This document shows, piece after piece, positions 49,111-61,626 of a stretch of 64,000 bases of DNA (its first letter is position 1; each line of letters starts with the position of its first letter). The position numbers and the translations under genes were made by a program. The notes beneath the pieces were generated by a model. It was not told where the DNA came from. It made no database searches and saw nothing but the letters and a program-made list of their open reading frames with translations. The stretch covers positions 100,181,001 to 100,245,000 of the forward strand of contig CM027379.1 of the NCBI GenBank assembly GCA_015680905.1. The letters run 5' to 3'. The stretch is from Coptis chinensis (lineage: Eukaryota; Streptophyta; Magnoliopsida; Ranunculales; Ranunculaceae).

Positions 49111-52100
49111 ACTAGGTATAACATGTGCTTTCGGCACGGTTGTCTTTAGGTTTCTTAAAAAAACCAAGTTAATATATATAATTACTCAATATAATTTGTT
49201 TAATGTTCACAAAAAAAAACATATATTCCTATAAGAGATGTCAACTTTAACATGTGTAGTTGCAGTTTTTTGACTTAATTGAATAATTTTTAATTATATT
49301 AATATGAGCTCTTATGGTCAACACAGTACATATTTTTATTTAGATACTTTAGTAGGATTTTTTTTTAATAAAAAAAATATAGCTAATTGTGAATGATGTT
49401 ATTATATCCAATTGATCTACATCTCTAGTGGCCATGCTTATTGGTATAATTTTTTTAAATCATGGAATACGTCTAGAAACTTGACAATGGTATATGTATT
49501 TTGCAAAATAGACCTCTTTAATTAAATATATTGCATACAAAAACACAATATATGGTTAAGGAGCTACTTAATGCTTACAATTTGCAAGCAATGCGGCTTG
49601 TACAACTATGACTCCCACCAAATATCACCTTCAATAAACTTCATTAAAGATGTGTCTACTCTTTGTACAAATAAAAGTAAAAAACTTTGATGAAATAAAA
49701 GACACAACAATACAATATTAACCAAATGTGCATTAAGTTAAACCCACTCAATTTCCACAATCCACTTGTATTCGATGGACTATAAGGTTGGTGGTACCTT
49801 GTTGTCAAGCCTATGCAAACACCTTATACTAATTTCTCTTGGGCATTCTTAACTGAGACGTGTGTTTGATGCAATTGGGTGAATACCCATTCCAATATAT
49901 GCATTAGCTAGGTGTTGCAATCTTGTGGAAAAAAATAATGTTAGACTTTAGGAGGCTAAATTTCTCATCTAGGATTATCGGGAAAAAAAAGAGCAATTTA
50001 ACATCGCTTGACTTTAAGCTCAATCAAGTCGACTCAGCTTAGTGAAATTTCCACTATTTGAAAGTACTTATAAAAACAGATCTAGCCATCAACAATAGTG
50101 TTGTCTTTGTTCCTATCCATCAACTTAGTCAAATCTCAAAAAAGTCTGCACTACAATAACTATTTTTTGTTCCCAATTGATTCGAAAATTGTATCGATTT
50201 CAAATACCATAAGAATTCTATAATTCATAGATTTTTTTTCCCGACTTTCTTGAGAAGAGTCCTAGGGATTCTTATTGTATTGTGAAAAAGAGATGCAAAT
50301 GTGTACCTTTAGTCCCAAATTAGGTATGGGGATTGTGAAAACCTATTTACGCTACCTTCTGAAAATTTTGGTTCTACATGACACCACTCATGAAACCATT
50401 TAATCCAACAATGGAGGATGAGTAATGACAACAACACAAAAATGAAATCCTTTTAACAAATTAGTTAGCATATACGATAAAAAAAACACATTCATTCCAT
50501 TTCAAAATCTATAAAGAAAAGAAAATGACCCTTATCTTGGAAACCACTATTGTGGAAGTCACAAACATACCTATAAAAAAAAAAAAAAAAAAAAAAAAAA
50601 TCTGACTTCAAATGGTGAAGAGTGACTACAATGAATACACACAAATCATTCCCGAACCAAAAATTGGTTTTATAGACATGTTGTCATTGCTAGCTTCTTA
50701 TATACCTTTGGTCCATATAATATTCTACTACTCAAAAAACCCTAGCAAGAATCATTAGCACCTACCATGCTAGCCACTACTTCTTCCACGAACAAATTCT
50801 AACTAAATCAGGGCAAACCATTATGCTTATATGATGACCCTCAATGCAATTAAAATTGAAAACGTGCTAACAAAGAAAACTAAAGTACTTCCTACCATTT
50901 TCTTGGATACATACTATATAAAAACAAAGTCAAAATATTTGCAATTAATTTAGGATCATAACCCTATTCATCAATAATAGGTTGGTGCTAACCTCGACCA
51001 AACACGGTATGTCAGCACTCAATGCATGAACACTTCGCGATTGTAATCTTAAACGCATACATAAACTATTATTCTTAAAGATGTGGACCTGAAAGTATAA
51101 GATTCAACAAAAGTTTAGAATGAACATCCACACACACAAAAATGCTAAACCACAAACACACGAAGTACAAAATTGGTCATATTATGAATAAACAAATTCA
51201 TTCTTCAACCATATATGAACCACATAAAACAAACTAATATAAATGACACCCAAATGCCTCAACCCCACTAAGCTATATGTATATTAGAAAATAACATATT
51301 GAGATAAGGAACATAAGTATTTCTATCCAATATTATCAGGTGAAAGGGAATGCCTAGAGCTCTAGGCTCCCCAAATTGTGTTTTTGATAACAATTTGCCT
51401 ACGGAGACCAACCGGTTTAAACATGAAACAATGGCCACTACAATTATTAGGAGATGAGATCGAGTATCCCTTGTACAACAATAATCCTCTCCTATTATCT
51501 TCCTGCTCACCCCGCTTAAGCTATTATTGTTTTAAGGTTACCACCCCATGCTTTGTTGCCCTCCTCTGCTTAGGTAGTATCACTTGTATGTTTGCCAACA
51601 TTTTCAACTACCAACTTGCTTCTCATGAATACACAATTCAGTATGCAAACACGACCACTATATACTATGGCAATCCAAAGGGCATAGTTCTTTTAGTTCA
51701 AACCATACTATTTTGCAAACATATATAATTAAGAAAATTTGACCCATGTAGAAACAACACGACAAACCATGGAAAGTATAGTCTTAAGCATACTGGAAAA
51801 GAAAAATAAATATGAAACATAACAAAGTCTATGTAAGGATCAAACAACTGCCGGTTGCAAAACTTTGAGTGTATGTGTGATTGGAACAATTAAAATTAGA
51901 AATAGGATGCCCATACCATTTCTATGGAATAAAATAAAACCTATAAGCCTATGTTTTCTTACAATGCTTCTTGTCTCATTTTAAGGCTCACTCAACCAAC
52001 TTCTTGTGTTTTGTGTTCTTTTACGGCTCTTTCCTAAATATATGAAGTCAAAGCAATAAATTAAGGAGGAACATCTAAAATTAATGTCATCTTTCACTTT

Positions 52101-52868
52101 TGTTTTTTTTTCCAAATCTTTTGGTAAAGTAAAGGCTATATAGTATGTAATTTTTTCATGAGTAGTATACCTTGTTTAGAAAAAACCAAAGTTTAGAAAA
52201 ACACTACAAAAATAAAAAGAAAAAGAAAAACATAATTAAGAAACTGTAACTTAAAATGAGCAAGTATGACACTTCACCCCAAAGAAATCTGAGATCCATG
52301 AGAACTGATGAAGTGGGATAAGACGTGCTTCAACTCAAATAAAGTACAGTAAGAAACGAAAGTATATAGTCCAATTCATGCCAACGAAACATTAAAAATC
52401 TACAGAGCTTAGTCCTTTCAGAAAGAAAAAATAAAAGAAATAGAAAATTAGTGGTTTAGTAACTATGCAAGGGCTTGTAACGTGTGTTTTGAATTTATTA
52501 TCCTTAATAATGCTACTTTTCAAGCTAACACTATAAACTCATTCCCAATTCATATTGTCTTCTACTTAGTCACCTACACCATCAACATTCATAACTACTC
52601 TGAAAATTAGCATGTACTAATTTTTTTAGCTAGATCAAATAATTGCTTATGGATAGTGATGTAAAATAAGTCGTCACTATTACTATCTAAACAATGATGA
52701 TAAAGATATTCTTAATAGATAAATTCAAACATGCACGATCTAATAAAATTTCATGTGATGTAAGCGAGATACCTTGACAAACGATAGGAACAAAATCGCA
52801 AACTACATATTCAAAATTGATATGGCAAAACAATACAACAAAAACTCTATTTAATATCAAACCTGGGT
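49111..52868. other. Inside the Helitron: no gene recognised
   Basis: About 3.7 kb of AT-rich sequence with an A22 or longer run near 50578-50600. The frame at 51378-51728 (plus) has no recognisable domain. It may hold unrecognised introns or UTRs of captured genes. Confidence 0.45.
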
Positions 52869-53176
52869 GGATATAAATTATTTGCCATGGAGAGAATAAT
52901 ACCAAAGACCGGTATGTTTCAACTTGGGTTTTATCTCATCTTCAAATTTCGAACCATATATTGATTCGCCACCACGACCTGTACCAGTAGGATCTCCACC
53001 TTGCACAACAAAATCCTCAATAATGCGGTGGAATTTGACATTGTCGTAATAACCTCTTTGAGATAGCTCAATGAAGTTTCTACAAGTTCTTGGAGCATGT
53101 TTGTAGTACAACTCGATAGTGAATGGACCCATGGAAGTTTCTAGTGTGACCTCAGGTGGTCCACCTTCTACACATG
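52869..53176 (-). pseudogene. Cyclophilin CYP18-2/PPIL1-type fragment
   Basis: CYP18-2/PPIL1 is a spliceosome-associated peptidyl-prolyl isomerase. The minus strand encodes VEGGPPEVTLETSMGPFTIE, LYYKHAPRTCRNFIELSQRG, YYDNVKFHRIIEDFVVQGGD, PTGTGRGGESIYGSKFEDEI and KPKLKHTG. This is the first half of the PPIL1/CYP18-2 fold, including the FHRIIxDFVVQGGD catalytic segment. No start codon precedes it in frame. After KHTG a small indel (about 52905) changes the frame, and a stop follows, although the next bases still spell the family's continuation (GII..SMAN-like) in another frame. The second half, with the substrate pocket, is missing. It is a decayed captured fragment. Confidence 0.87.
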
Positions 53177-55328
53177 TTGACTGTACTCAATCCCAACGTG
53201 TTAAGATCCAATCCACAAATGCATGGTTCTGCTAGAGTATAAGTTGACCAACAATGGATGACCTCTTAAGCTTATCAATAGTTTCTACACAATGTAGCAC
53301 TTGTACTAAAATAAATAGCATAATACGACAAAAAAAAATGGAAAAAATACAATTGGTAAAGTACACACTTTTATATATATAAAAAAAAAAGAGAGAATGG
53401 GTTAGAGTAGTTAGTTAGGCAACTAAATTGATGCATATTTCATCGAAGTCGTTGCTTGAAAAATTGTCCTTATGTAACATTTTAGAAAGACATGTAATAA
53501 AAGGATGAATCATAGTCCAGATTGCACAAAGTCTGTATAAATAATTGAAGATCAATTTCATCAAATTGATACTAATCAAAGCAAAGGAAGGACTCAAAGA
53601 CACCATAGTGCTAACCCACAATGATCGCAAATCAAGAAGAGAGAAAGCACAAGTGCTAGTATTCAACACAAACTAATTAGCCAATCTCTCATTTCTCTCT
53701 ACCTTACTCTTTATTTCCTTAAGTTTCTAGTTCCAACCAAACCTCAGTAAAAGGCCACTGATTTCTTGTGTTTTTTCTACCAATTTTGTTCCTAATTAAA
53801 CATACATTTATGTCTCTTTTACTTTTTGTCATTCTTATCTTTCCCCTGTCTAGCTATTTAGGTAACTTCTCTTAGCATATTTCTTTCTCACGTAGTGCTA
53901 CATCAAATTATGGCAGAGTGGAAGAAAAAATATTCGGCATTCAGCCCACAAACCACAAAAATAATAAAAATCACATGAATCGCAACCAATACGCACCCAA
54001 AAAAAATATTAAAATGTCAGCCCAAAAGTTATGTGCAATGTAGGAACAAAAATATCCAAAACCATCTGTACACCAGGTTCCCCAGAAAATCGTGTGCAAA
54101 CATAAAGGCTTATGTTTCTTCCAGAACATCACTACACATACCAAAAGCAATGGACAGAGGTGACAAATTGCCACAGTGATTTAATATTCGATGTACAATC
54201 CAAGGACTTCCCTAATGTAACTCTCCTTTCCTCCATTAGAACTCAAATTGTTCGGTAAAGGGAATAATGAAATTCCTACTTAATTGGAACAACAAAAAAT
54301 ATAAAAATGATCAATCATGGAAACGCGTACATCGAAAAACAGTTTTCACATTTATAGTTATGTACTATCGTGAAACTCATTAGAATTTAGAAAGAGCTAT
54401 GTACCAAAGAAATTCTAAAATTTGGACGAAAATAAAACAAAATCACAATAATTATATCAAATCCCATAATATTGAACTACTTAAATTTAGGGAATACTTT
54501 CGCAATTCGTACCTTTTGAAGACCTTTCATGAGATGGTTACAGCAAGTAACTTTTTGGAAATCAAGAATAGATGGAATATCTCACTAAACATGAGAGTGA
54601 TTGTGTAGAGGCTTATATTTATAGTGGGAGAGTTAAGAGACTCCATTAGAGGCGTTTTCGGTTTTCAAGTCAATAAAGAAGAAGTGAATAGAGATTAGAG
54701 AGGGAGTTACGGCAAAGAGAGTTTAATTGCCCAAGAAGTTCGCAGGTCTTTAAAATTGGGCGTCGGGGTTTATTTTCTAAAATACATGTTTTACTCTTAT
54801 CCAAGCCCAAGCCCAAGCCCATCTCAAGCCCAAGCCGCTCATCCTCCATCATATCTTAGGCCTAAATCCTAATACAATCTTGGCCACCCATTTTTGGAGA
54901 AGGCAAAGGGAGAGATGAACAATTTTGGGGCTTTAAACTTGACCTCACCAACCCAACCATAGTAATTAGATGAAAAGCATTAAGGGTTCAAAATATATTG
55001 TTTGAGAGAAAACTTTTAGATTTCAAAAGCCATTCAATTCATCCACCCAAAAAATCCCATTGTATTATGGTGGAAATGGACGCTTCAAAATTTCTTAAAT
55101 GGTGTAGAAATTTAAATATAACTATTAATACAGCTGTATTTTTTTAGTAATTGATTAACTTTTTTTAATACAATCCTTAAAAGCACTTAATAAATGTCAT
55201 TAATACTTTTAAATGACATTAAATAGGAGTTTCAAAATGTTCTAGATCGTACATCTGCCCCAATCTAACTCAGATCCCCACGCGATTCCGACCTCTCTTT
55301 GTCCTGCCATTGTGTTTTATTATAATAG
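53177..55328. other. Helitron 5' portion: no gene recognised
   Basis: About 2.1 kb with no protein family identified. A short TTGGGC/TTGGGCTTGGGC-type repeat lies at 54805-54830. The interval ends at the proposed 5' TC terminus. Confidence 0.45.
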
Positions 55329-55410
55329 ATATAAAGATTTGAAAGCTAAGTACATATGAGGAGGTGGATTTGGATTTCCTATGTGGCAATTTCCCGTTAT
55401 TTTGTTATGC

Positions 55411-55520
55411 CACGTGGATCACTTAATAGAATTTTTATGACACGTGGATCATACTTGGTTTTTGATAGTGTTGTGAAGTTCTCTTTCCTGGGTGGTATTC
55501 TACCAAAACAGAACACGTGG
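55411..55520. promoter_or_regulatory. Cluster of three G-box/ABRE cores
   Basis: CACGTGG occurs at 55411, 55441 and 55514 within 110 bases; two are followed by the same ATC (CACGTGGATC). CACGTGG is the ABA-response/G-box core bound by bZIP factors. The cluster lies just outside the Helitron 5' end and is not upstream of any gene I can support. The nearest downstream gene start is 3 kb away. Confidence 0.4.
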
Positions 55521-55944
55521 ATAGAGTTCTCCCGGATCCAATTACATGTCCATAATCCGAAAAGAAAAAAAATAATTCCAAGTTTTTCTAGTTACTATGT
55601 ATCCAAACCCAAAACAAAAACCACGCCTAAAACCCATGATTGATCTTCTCTTAATCACTTTCTTGCCGATCCAAAAAGATTTTGTCACACAATCTATTGC
55701 TGATGAAAATAAGTTATGGTCTTATCATGGTCAGCAACAAGCAATGGTTTTTCACCGTGTGAGACCGGTAAGCATCTTTTGATCTTCACTAGAATTCTCA
55801 TGTTCTATAGAGATGTTTATAGTCGTTCTGTCTTCTTACTTCGTTTTCAGATAATGAAAGGGTGTTTTCTTGCCATGCCGCTCCTTTTTTTTCCCTCATT
55901 CCAAGAAATTGAAAGGTTTGGAACCCTCTACTCTAGAGTGCTTA

Positions 55945-56389
55945 GGGCATCACCAATGGGCCTTTATAAGCCTCTCTATCTTTAAATTTGAGGGACCAAT
56001 GCAAAAATGGGCTTCCAATGCAGCCCTTATATGGCCTTTATAGTTACCATCTTGGAAAGATGTCTTTATTTCTGTCACAATTTTAAAGGATCTGGTCTGT
56101 AAGGATTTCAGTTCAAGTAGTTCAAGTGGTCCGTAAGGATTTAAGTTTTTTTACAGAGGATTGCTACCATAGGACTCGAACCCAGAACGTGCAAGTCACA
56201 AGTCAAACACACTTCCACTATACAAGTTTCACAATTCCACTAAGCTTATGCCAGATTTACCATTCAATATAAAGGTTTGCATTGTATAAACTAAAATATA
56301 AGGGTCCTCTATGTCCCTTGCCTCTTCTAAACACACTTTAAAAAGGCTGACATGGCCCTCTATTTTGAGGGCCTGCATTGGTGATGCCC
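55945..56389. mobile_element. Harbinger/Tourist-type MITE, 445 bp
   Basis: Terminal inverted repeat GGGCATCACCAATG, with the complement of the right end GGGCATCACCAATGCAGG. It is flanked by TTA on both sides (55942-55944 and 56390-56392), the 3-bp target preference of PIF/Harbinger elements. No transposase. A tRNA-like segment lies inside it. Confidence 0.85.
56150..56230 (-). other. tRNA-like/SINE-like insertion inside the MITE
   Basis: On the minus strand, TATAGTGGAAGTG (A-box-like) is followed about 25 bases later by GGGTTCGAGTCC, a near-perfect polymerase III B-box. The sequence does not fold into a proper tRNA (no acceptor stem) and ends in a short A-run. A SINE scrap is the likeliest explanation. 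Confidence 0.45.
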
Positions 56390-56392
56390 TTA

Positions 56393-58469
56393 TATATTAT
56401 TTTAAAAAGGAAAACACATTTAACTTATGTTTTATGGGAACGGATTGGAATCTGACTTTCTGGCCTCTCATAGACTTAGAGTAGTGTACTCACTACTGAC
56501 TTGGGACTGCTTCTCTCATACGGATATCTCTTCTCTATTTTAGAGTTTCTTCATACGCTCTAAGAACAACACCAAACCCATAAAAAAATATGTACAATCG
56601 AGGTATAGTCTTGCTATTTCGCGACAACTTTTTTCATACGCTCTAAGAAATTTAAAACTTGTGATCAAGTTGATGAATAAGAGTTTTGATAATTAATATA
56701 AGCAAAAACTCCATTTTGATGAACACAACCATCTCGTGGCAAACTGTTTTTTTTTTTTTTGGGAATAAAAAAAAAATTAACACCTATGACAACAACCTTC
56801 TATAGATTTGTCATATCGCGGCAACTCTTTGTTGTGGGCATTATCTCTTTCAAAAACTGTTGTGAAAGAGGAATTCGCACTGTCATCCTTATATGATTTA
56901 CTCTTTCACTCCCATTTAAAAAAATCATAGCATAGTCTCTTTTCTCCTTTTTCAAATCTCTTCCGTTTCAAAAACATTAATGACATACAAGGTACGTAAG
57001 AACTTGAGGACGAAATAATTGCTATGACTGTATGACAGAACAAAAGCAAAACTTGAAGGAGGGTTATTTTGATGAATTTAACCACACGATAATGCCCCGT
57101 ACTTTCCCAAACGAACTCCGGTTTCTCAAAGTAATAAAGGTTAGTTTTTTAATTTTCAATTATATTTTTGTACTTAAATAGTTGGGGCGGGGAGGTTATT
57201 AACTTGAGGGTGAGATTAATTACGAAAATCACTTATGGATACCTTTTATTGTTAATTGTGAGTACCTAATATTCATGTCCAATGAATATCAGACACGTGT
57301 CCATCACCAAAGACAATTAGCTTGTACTAAACGAACTAAAGTCACCATCTCCAGTACGCTAGAACGAGCGACCAGAGCCATAGTTGAATCTCTACATTAC
57401 ACTCAATTCGTGGTCAACCAGGCAACCCAACAGACAAGTCACCTTCGCTTACACATGAGCACTAAATATCATCAATGAATGAAGTACCAAAAGTGGATCT
57501 CATTCAATTGATATTAACAAAGAAAGTTATAAAGCACAAGGAAGGTGACCAAAAGAAAAGGAGAATTCAATGCTTCTTCTCCACTCTCAATCTTCTCCAT
57601 GTGAGATGCTCTATCTCTAATTAAATCACTCAAGATGAACTACGTCTGGCTTTATTCCAATTCACCGGATAACTGGATACGTAGACAGTTCGATCATTCG
57701 ATTCAACCATAACATCATCTAACCCAATTCTCCAAGATTATAAGGTCGTGACTAAAATGCACCTTTACATTAATGAGAAGCTCCTCCTGTTTCTTTTTCA
57801 ATGCAGACTCCCTCTAGTAGTGAAGTGAAAGATAATATCTTATATATAATGCGAAAACTTGATTTCCTCGATTAGGTACCATATTACCGGTTTTAAAACA
57901 AATGTATATATGTAATGTTGTTTGCAACATAAATGGATAGAAGGATAATACAGAATGGGTAGTCACGTAAATTTCTCATTCTCTTTCTTTGTCTCTTCTT
58001 ACATCTATTTAGTTAGATCATTTTGTTTGATTTTGTTATTTGATACGAGATTTCATGAGATTCAAACTTCTTAATTTTGATATTTGATTTGATCTTTTTA
58101 GTTGTCCCATCTATTTAACATGTTAAGAAAATTGTTAAGAAAATTGAGAAACTCAAAAACTCAAAAAGAAACCAATATTCTCTCACAAGGTTTAACAACA
58201 CTAATTCGATGTTGAATGTAAATTCAACAATGAGCACAAAAAACTATAATTTCACAGTATTTACACTTTAATTAATTATCACAATTACAATTTAGATTCA
58301 ACCATTTTTTAAAAGAAAATATTTAGATGGCTAATGTTTGTTTGGTCAATCTGACGTCTAGGGACCCTAATGTCTAAGTGATACAAGAAGTGATCCACGG
58401 GTGCAACAGCTGGCCGGGTCCGTGCCCAAAAGTCAGGAAAAGGGCAACTGAGCAAAAACAAGAGATCGA
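56393..58469. other. Upstream region of EER5
   Basis: No gene recognised. It carries a T14 run at about 56745 and two copies of CATACGCTCTAAGAA (56552 and 56636). The proximal part should contain the EER5 promoter. A GC-richer stretch at 58395-58440 precedes the start codon, but no clear TATA box was found. Confidence 0.45.
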
Positions 58470-60002
58470 ATGGGAGAAGCACAGAGAAGAATAATAATAA
58501 GCGATTACATAACCCGTTTCACAGACTCAATCTCATCTCAAGACTCTCTCTCCTTAAAACAACTCCTTTCCGTTTCCTCAAATTCCCATTCTCTCCTCTC
58601 CTTAGCCGACGCTCTCAACGTCTTCCAAGTAAGTTGTAGTACATTTATTTTTTTTTATGAAAATTACAATACTACCCTCCTGAAATATTGTTTTTTTGTT
58701 TTGAAAACAGGATGTGAACAGATTGGTTAAACAGTATGGGGAAATACTTGTTCCGTTACTTCGTTGTTTACAGAATTACGGACGTAATAATTTGGTTGAT
58801 GCTTATAACTCTTTTGAGAAAGCCTCAAAGTAAGCAATGTTTTATTTTTTTTATCTTTGTGTTAATGATAAGTGATGTTTTATTTAATGCTGGTGGAATT
58901 TGCAGTGCATTTTTGCAGGAGTTTAGGAATTGGGAATCTGGGTGGGCTATGGAAGCGTTGTATACTGTTGCTTATGAGATTCGGGTTTTAGCTGAAATGG
59001 TTAGATTCTTTTTTAAACTTGTTTTGTTCTTTTCGAGTTTTTCGTTTGATTGATTCGATTGTTTAGGCTGATAGAGAGTTGAATTCGATGGGGAAAACAC
59101 CGGAGAAGTTGAAGGGTGCTGGTTCGTTTTTGATGAAAGTGTTTGGTGCTCTTGCTGTAAGTTTTTTTTTACCCTTTTATTGTTGTTGTTATTGTTGGTG
59201 CACTTATTAGAAGAAGTGATGGGAGGGAAGGAATACATTGATTCTGAGTGAGAACAAGGATGAAGTTATATGAGAGAAGAGTAGAGTTGTGAGTGACATG
59301 CCAATTGTACACTAGGTCTTCTACACAAAGCTTGTCAATGCCACAACCGTTGCATTCACACTTCACAGCGGAAGGCGTTCTGTTTGTCAGAGACATTGTT
59401 GTGAACTGAAGTCATTTGTTCTTTCATGAAACATAGTTACACATGTTTGGTTTATCGTTTATGACCTTGCTTAAACATATATCCCAATCTTTTCAACTAA
59501 CATTGCACCGTAATGAACTTTCAAAGTCTATGACCCGTGGGAGATTAAAAGGAAGTGTTTCGATTCAGCGGTCAACAACCAAAATTGGGGATGAAGCTAG
59601 AAATTTGTCCTTTTAACTGTGAGCCCTCTATATGGTGGCCAAGTAAAGAAAATCAGTTTCTTCTATTGACCTTTATTCCTATTCCTATCTGCAATTCTGC
59701 ACAAACACTTATTACGGCTTTCCATTATATTATTTATTTTAGAAATTGTCCTCTTTACTGTAATAGTATTATGCTATTGTTAAGAAATTGCGATGATTTT
59801 ATGAGAAATTGAATTATTTGCATGTAACTAACTTCAGCTAAGCTTTGATACTTCATCATCTTATAATGCTATTGGCTCAGTAGTTAACTCCTAACCTTTC
59901 TTTGCAAGTTACTTATCATGAATATATGTCTGGTAGGGAAAAGGCCCCAAAAGGATTGGAGCTTTAAATGTGACTTGTCAGTTGTTCAAGGTTTATTTTA
60001 AG
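58470..60002 (+). CDS. EER5: EER5/THP1 homologue (PCID2 family, TREX-2), first five exons, partial
   Basis: The THP1/PCID2 subunit of TREX-2 links transcription to mRNA export at the nuclear pore; in Arabidopsis it also modulates ethylene response. Coding exons are 58470-58628, 58711-58829, 58906-58999, 59067-59156 and 59937-60002, all with GT-AG introns and a continuous frame, giving 176 residues. The start ATG opens MGEAQRRIIISDYITRF. The family then follows block by block: LLSLADALNVFQ, YGEILVPLLRCLQ, FLQEFRNWESGWAMEALYTV, AYEIRVLAEM, GKTPEKLKGAGSFLMKVFGA, GKGPKRIGALNVTCQLFKVY. The PCI domain, in the missing C-terminal part, should begin after the sixth exon. That exon lies beyond the window end, because the fifth intron exceeds 4 kb and holds a hAT element and a LINE. 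No defect is seen in the exons. Confidence 0.93.
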
Positions 60003-60200
60003 GTAATTTATATCTCTTTTTCTTAACTTTGTTGCTCACTTTATCTGTTCTATTTATAATGCCACTCTTGGCTTCACCCACGAGGATAAAGGAAATAAAT
60101 GAACTTTTCATGTTAGGGTAGAAATTGTAATTTAGTTATTTGAGTTTCCAATAAATACCCATGAATGACATTAGAGTTAGTAAATGGTTGTTGGGGAAAT

Positions 60201-60960
60201 CAGTGTTGTTAAAATCGTACGATTTGCGATTAGAATCGTACGAGTGTACGACTCAAGTCGAGTCGAAGGGACATATAGGCAAATCGCATGACTGACTCGG
60301 ATATACGAAAAATCGCTAAAAAATCGTGATTTTTCCCGTTGGATCGTATGGAATCGTAATAGAATCGCGAGTCCACGATTCAAAGTGTGCAGTAAAATCT
60401 GCCCAAATATATATGATCAAAGAAAGAGAGAAGAAGAAGAAGTAGTAGTGGAGGATCGATCTCTTCATCTCTGTTCTCGCTTCTCTTAGTATGTTTTTGC
60501 TGGAATTTCTGGCTTCTCTTCTCTTACCCTCTATCTTCATTTTTGCTTTTCTGGGCGGCGGCTTGATTCTCTCGCTCTCTTTCCAACAGATAGGGTTTTA
60601 GACTTTTAGCGAGACATCAATTGGGCAGTAATATGGGCCAGATTTTAAAGCCCAGTTGCTTTTAATACTCGCTTTATGAATGACCTAGCCCATGTCTTAT
60701 TTTAAAATGGCCCATTATTCTATTAAAAGCAGGCCTGTGTATTAAATCTAGGCCCAATTTATTTGTAAGAGTTTTTAAGTCGTCCAAACTCTAAATATTG
60801 ATCGTATTAAGTTGTTTCAGTTCTACTTATATACAAAATATAATAGATATTAATAAAACTAAAACGTAATTGGAATCTTACGATTAACGAGTCGATACGA
60901 TCTACGATTCCATAAAAATGGAAATCGATTCCCGATACGATTCAGGAGTTGACAACTATG
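60201..60960. mobile_element. Non-autonomous hAT element in EER5 intron
   Basis: The 760-bp element is flanked by the perfect 8-bp duplication GGGGAAAT (60193-60200 and 60961-60968). Its ends are CAGTGTTGTTAAAATCGTAC and, on the complement of the right side, CATAGTTGTCAACTCCTGAA. Subterminal regions are rich in ATCGTACGAT/GAATCGTA motifs in both orientations. The core (about 60415-60600) is GA-rich and not AT-rich like the ends. It carries no transposase and belongs to a different hAT family from the TAGGGGTG elements at 6.8 and 11.8 kb. Confidence 0.94.
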
Positions 60961-60968
60961 GGGGAAAT

Positions 60969-61626
60969 TAATAATTCGAGTTTCCCCTTTAGCAATTAGC
61001 ATCCCTAGGGCCACGTGATGCTTTTTGGTCAGAGAACTTAAGTAAACTTTTTGTTTGTAAAGTTCATTCAATTTTCTGCTAAGGGCCCCAAAATTTTCTC
61101 CGTGGGCTATTTTAGAGACAATGGAGACAAATCTTGTGGTTCGCTCCAAGTATATGCCCAATCTGTTATCTATATAAGAAAAATCCCCACAGTTCCAAGC
61201 ACAAATTTGATTTTAATCGTTAACGGTATTAATATTTTGATGGTAAATATTTGGCCGTCCATTAATTAATATATTTTTTTCTTATTGACAAGAAAATATT
61301 GCAAAAGTAAGCACCAAATGCAGATGTATGTATTCAAAGGAAAATGAACAACATTAAAAAAGAACCCAGACAATGGTAAAAAAAGAAAAGTTGACAAATG
61401 TAACTGAAGTAAAAGCTATGCACACATGTAAGAAGCACATGCAATGCATCCGTACGTATATTAGTTTCATTTAGTTCACCTCATATTTATGTGTATGTAG
61501 TATATTATATGATATATATGTATGTATATGTATTTATACTAGAATATCCTGTGTCTTATAATCGATTCGCCTTGACTTGCTCTGTTTTCGGTTCTTTACA
61601 ACTCTTCTCTTAGAATTTGTTATTGT
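60969..61626. other. Intronic spacer, nothing recognised
   Basis: AT-rich EER5 intron sequence between the hAT element and the LINE tail. Confidence 0.45.

Larger units (their letters stand above)
38381..55329 (-). mobile_element. Probable non-autonomous Helitron, about 17 kb, with captured gene fragments
   Basis: Read on the minus strand, the 5' end at 55329 is TCTATTATAATAAAACACAA, preceded by A: a typical plant Helitron start. The 3' end carries a GC-rich hairpin (CCGGCCATAGGCCGG, about 38394-38408), 13 bases of spacer ending AAATAGCTAG, and then T (38380). Insertion is thus between A and T, with no target duplication, as Helitrons require. No Rep/helicase is encoded. Between the ends lie fragments of at least seven host genes; all but the formate-THF ligase read in the Helitron's own direction, as is usual for Helitron captures. 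Both termini were found by eye, and I cannot exclude that they belong to two different elements. Confidence 0.55.

Noticed and set aside
54670..54852. Minus-strand frame with MGLGLGLGLD-like repeats
   Set aside because: A translation of a GGGCTT/AAGCCC simple repeat; no supporting homology.
56165..56225. Possible tRNA gene
   Set aside because: A B-box-like motif exists but there is no acceptor stem or anticodon arm that pairs; kept only as a SINE-like scrap.
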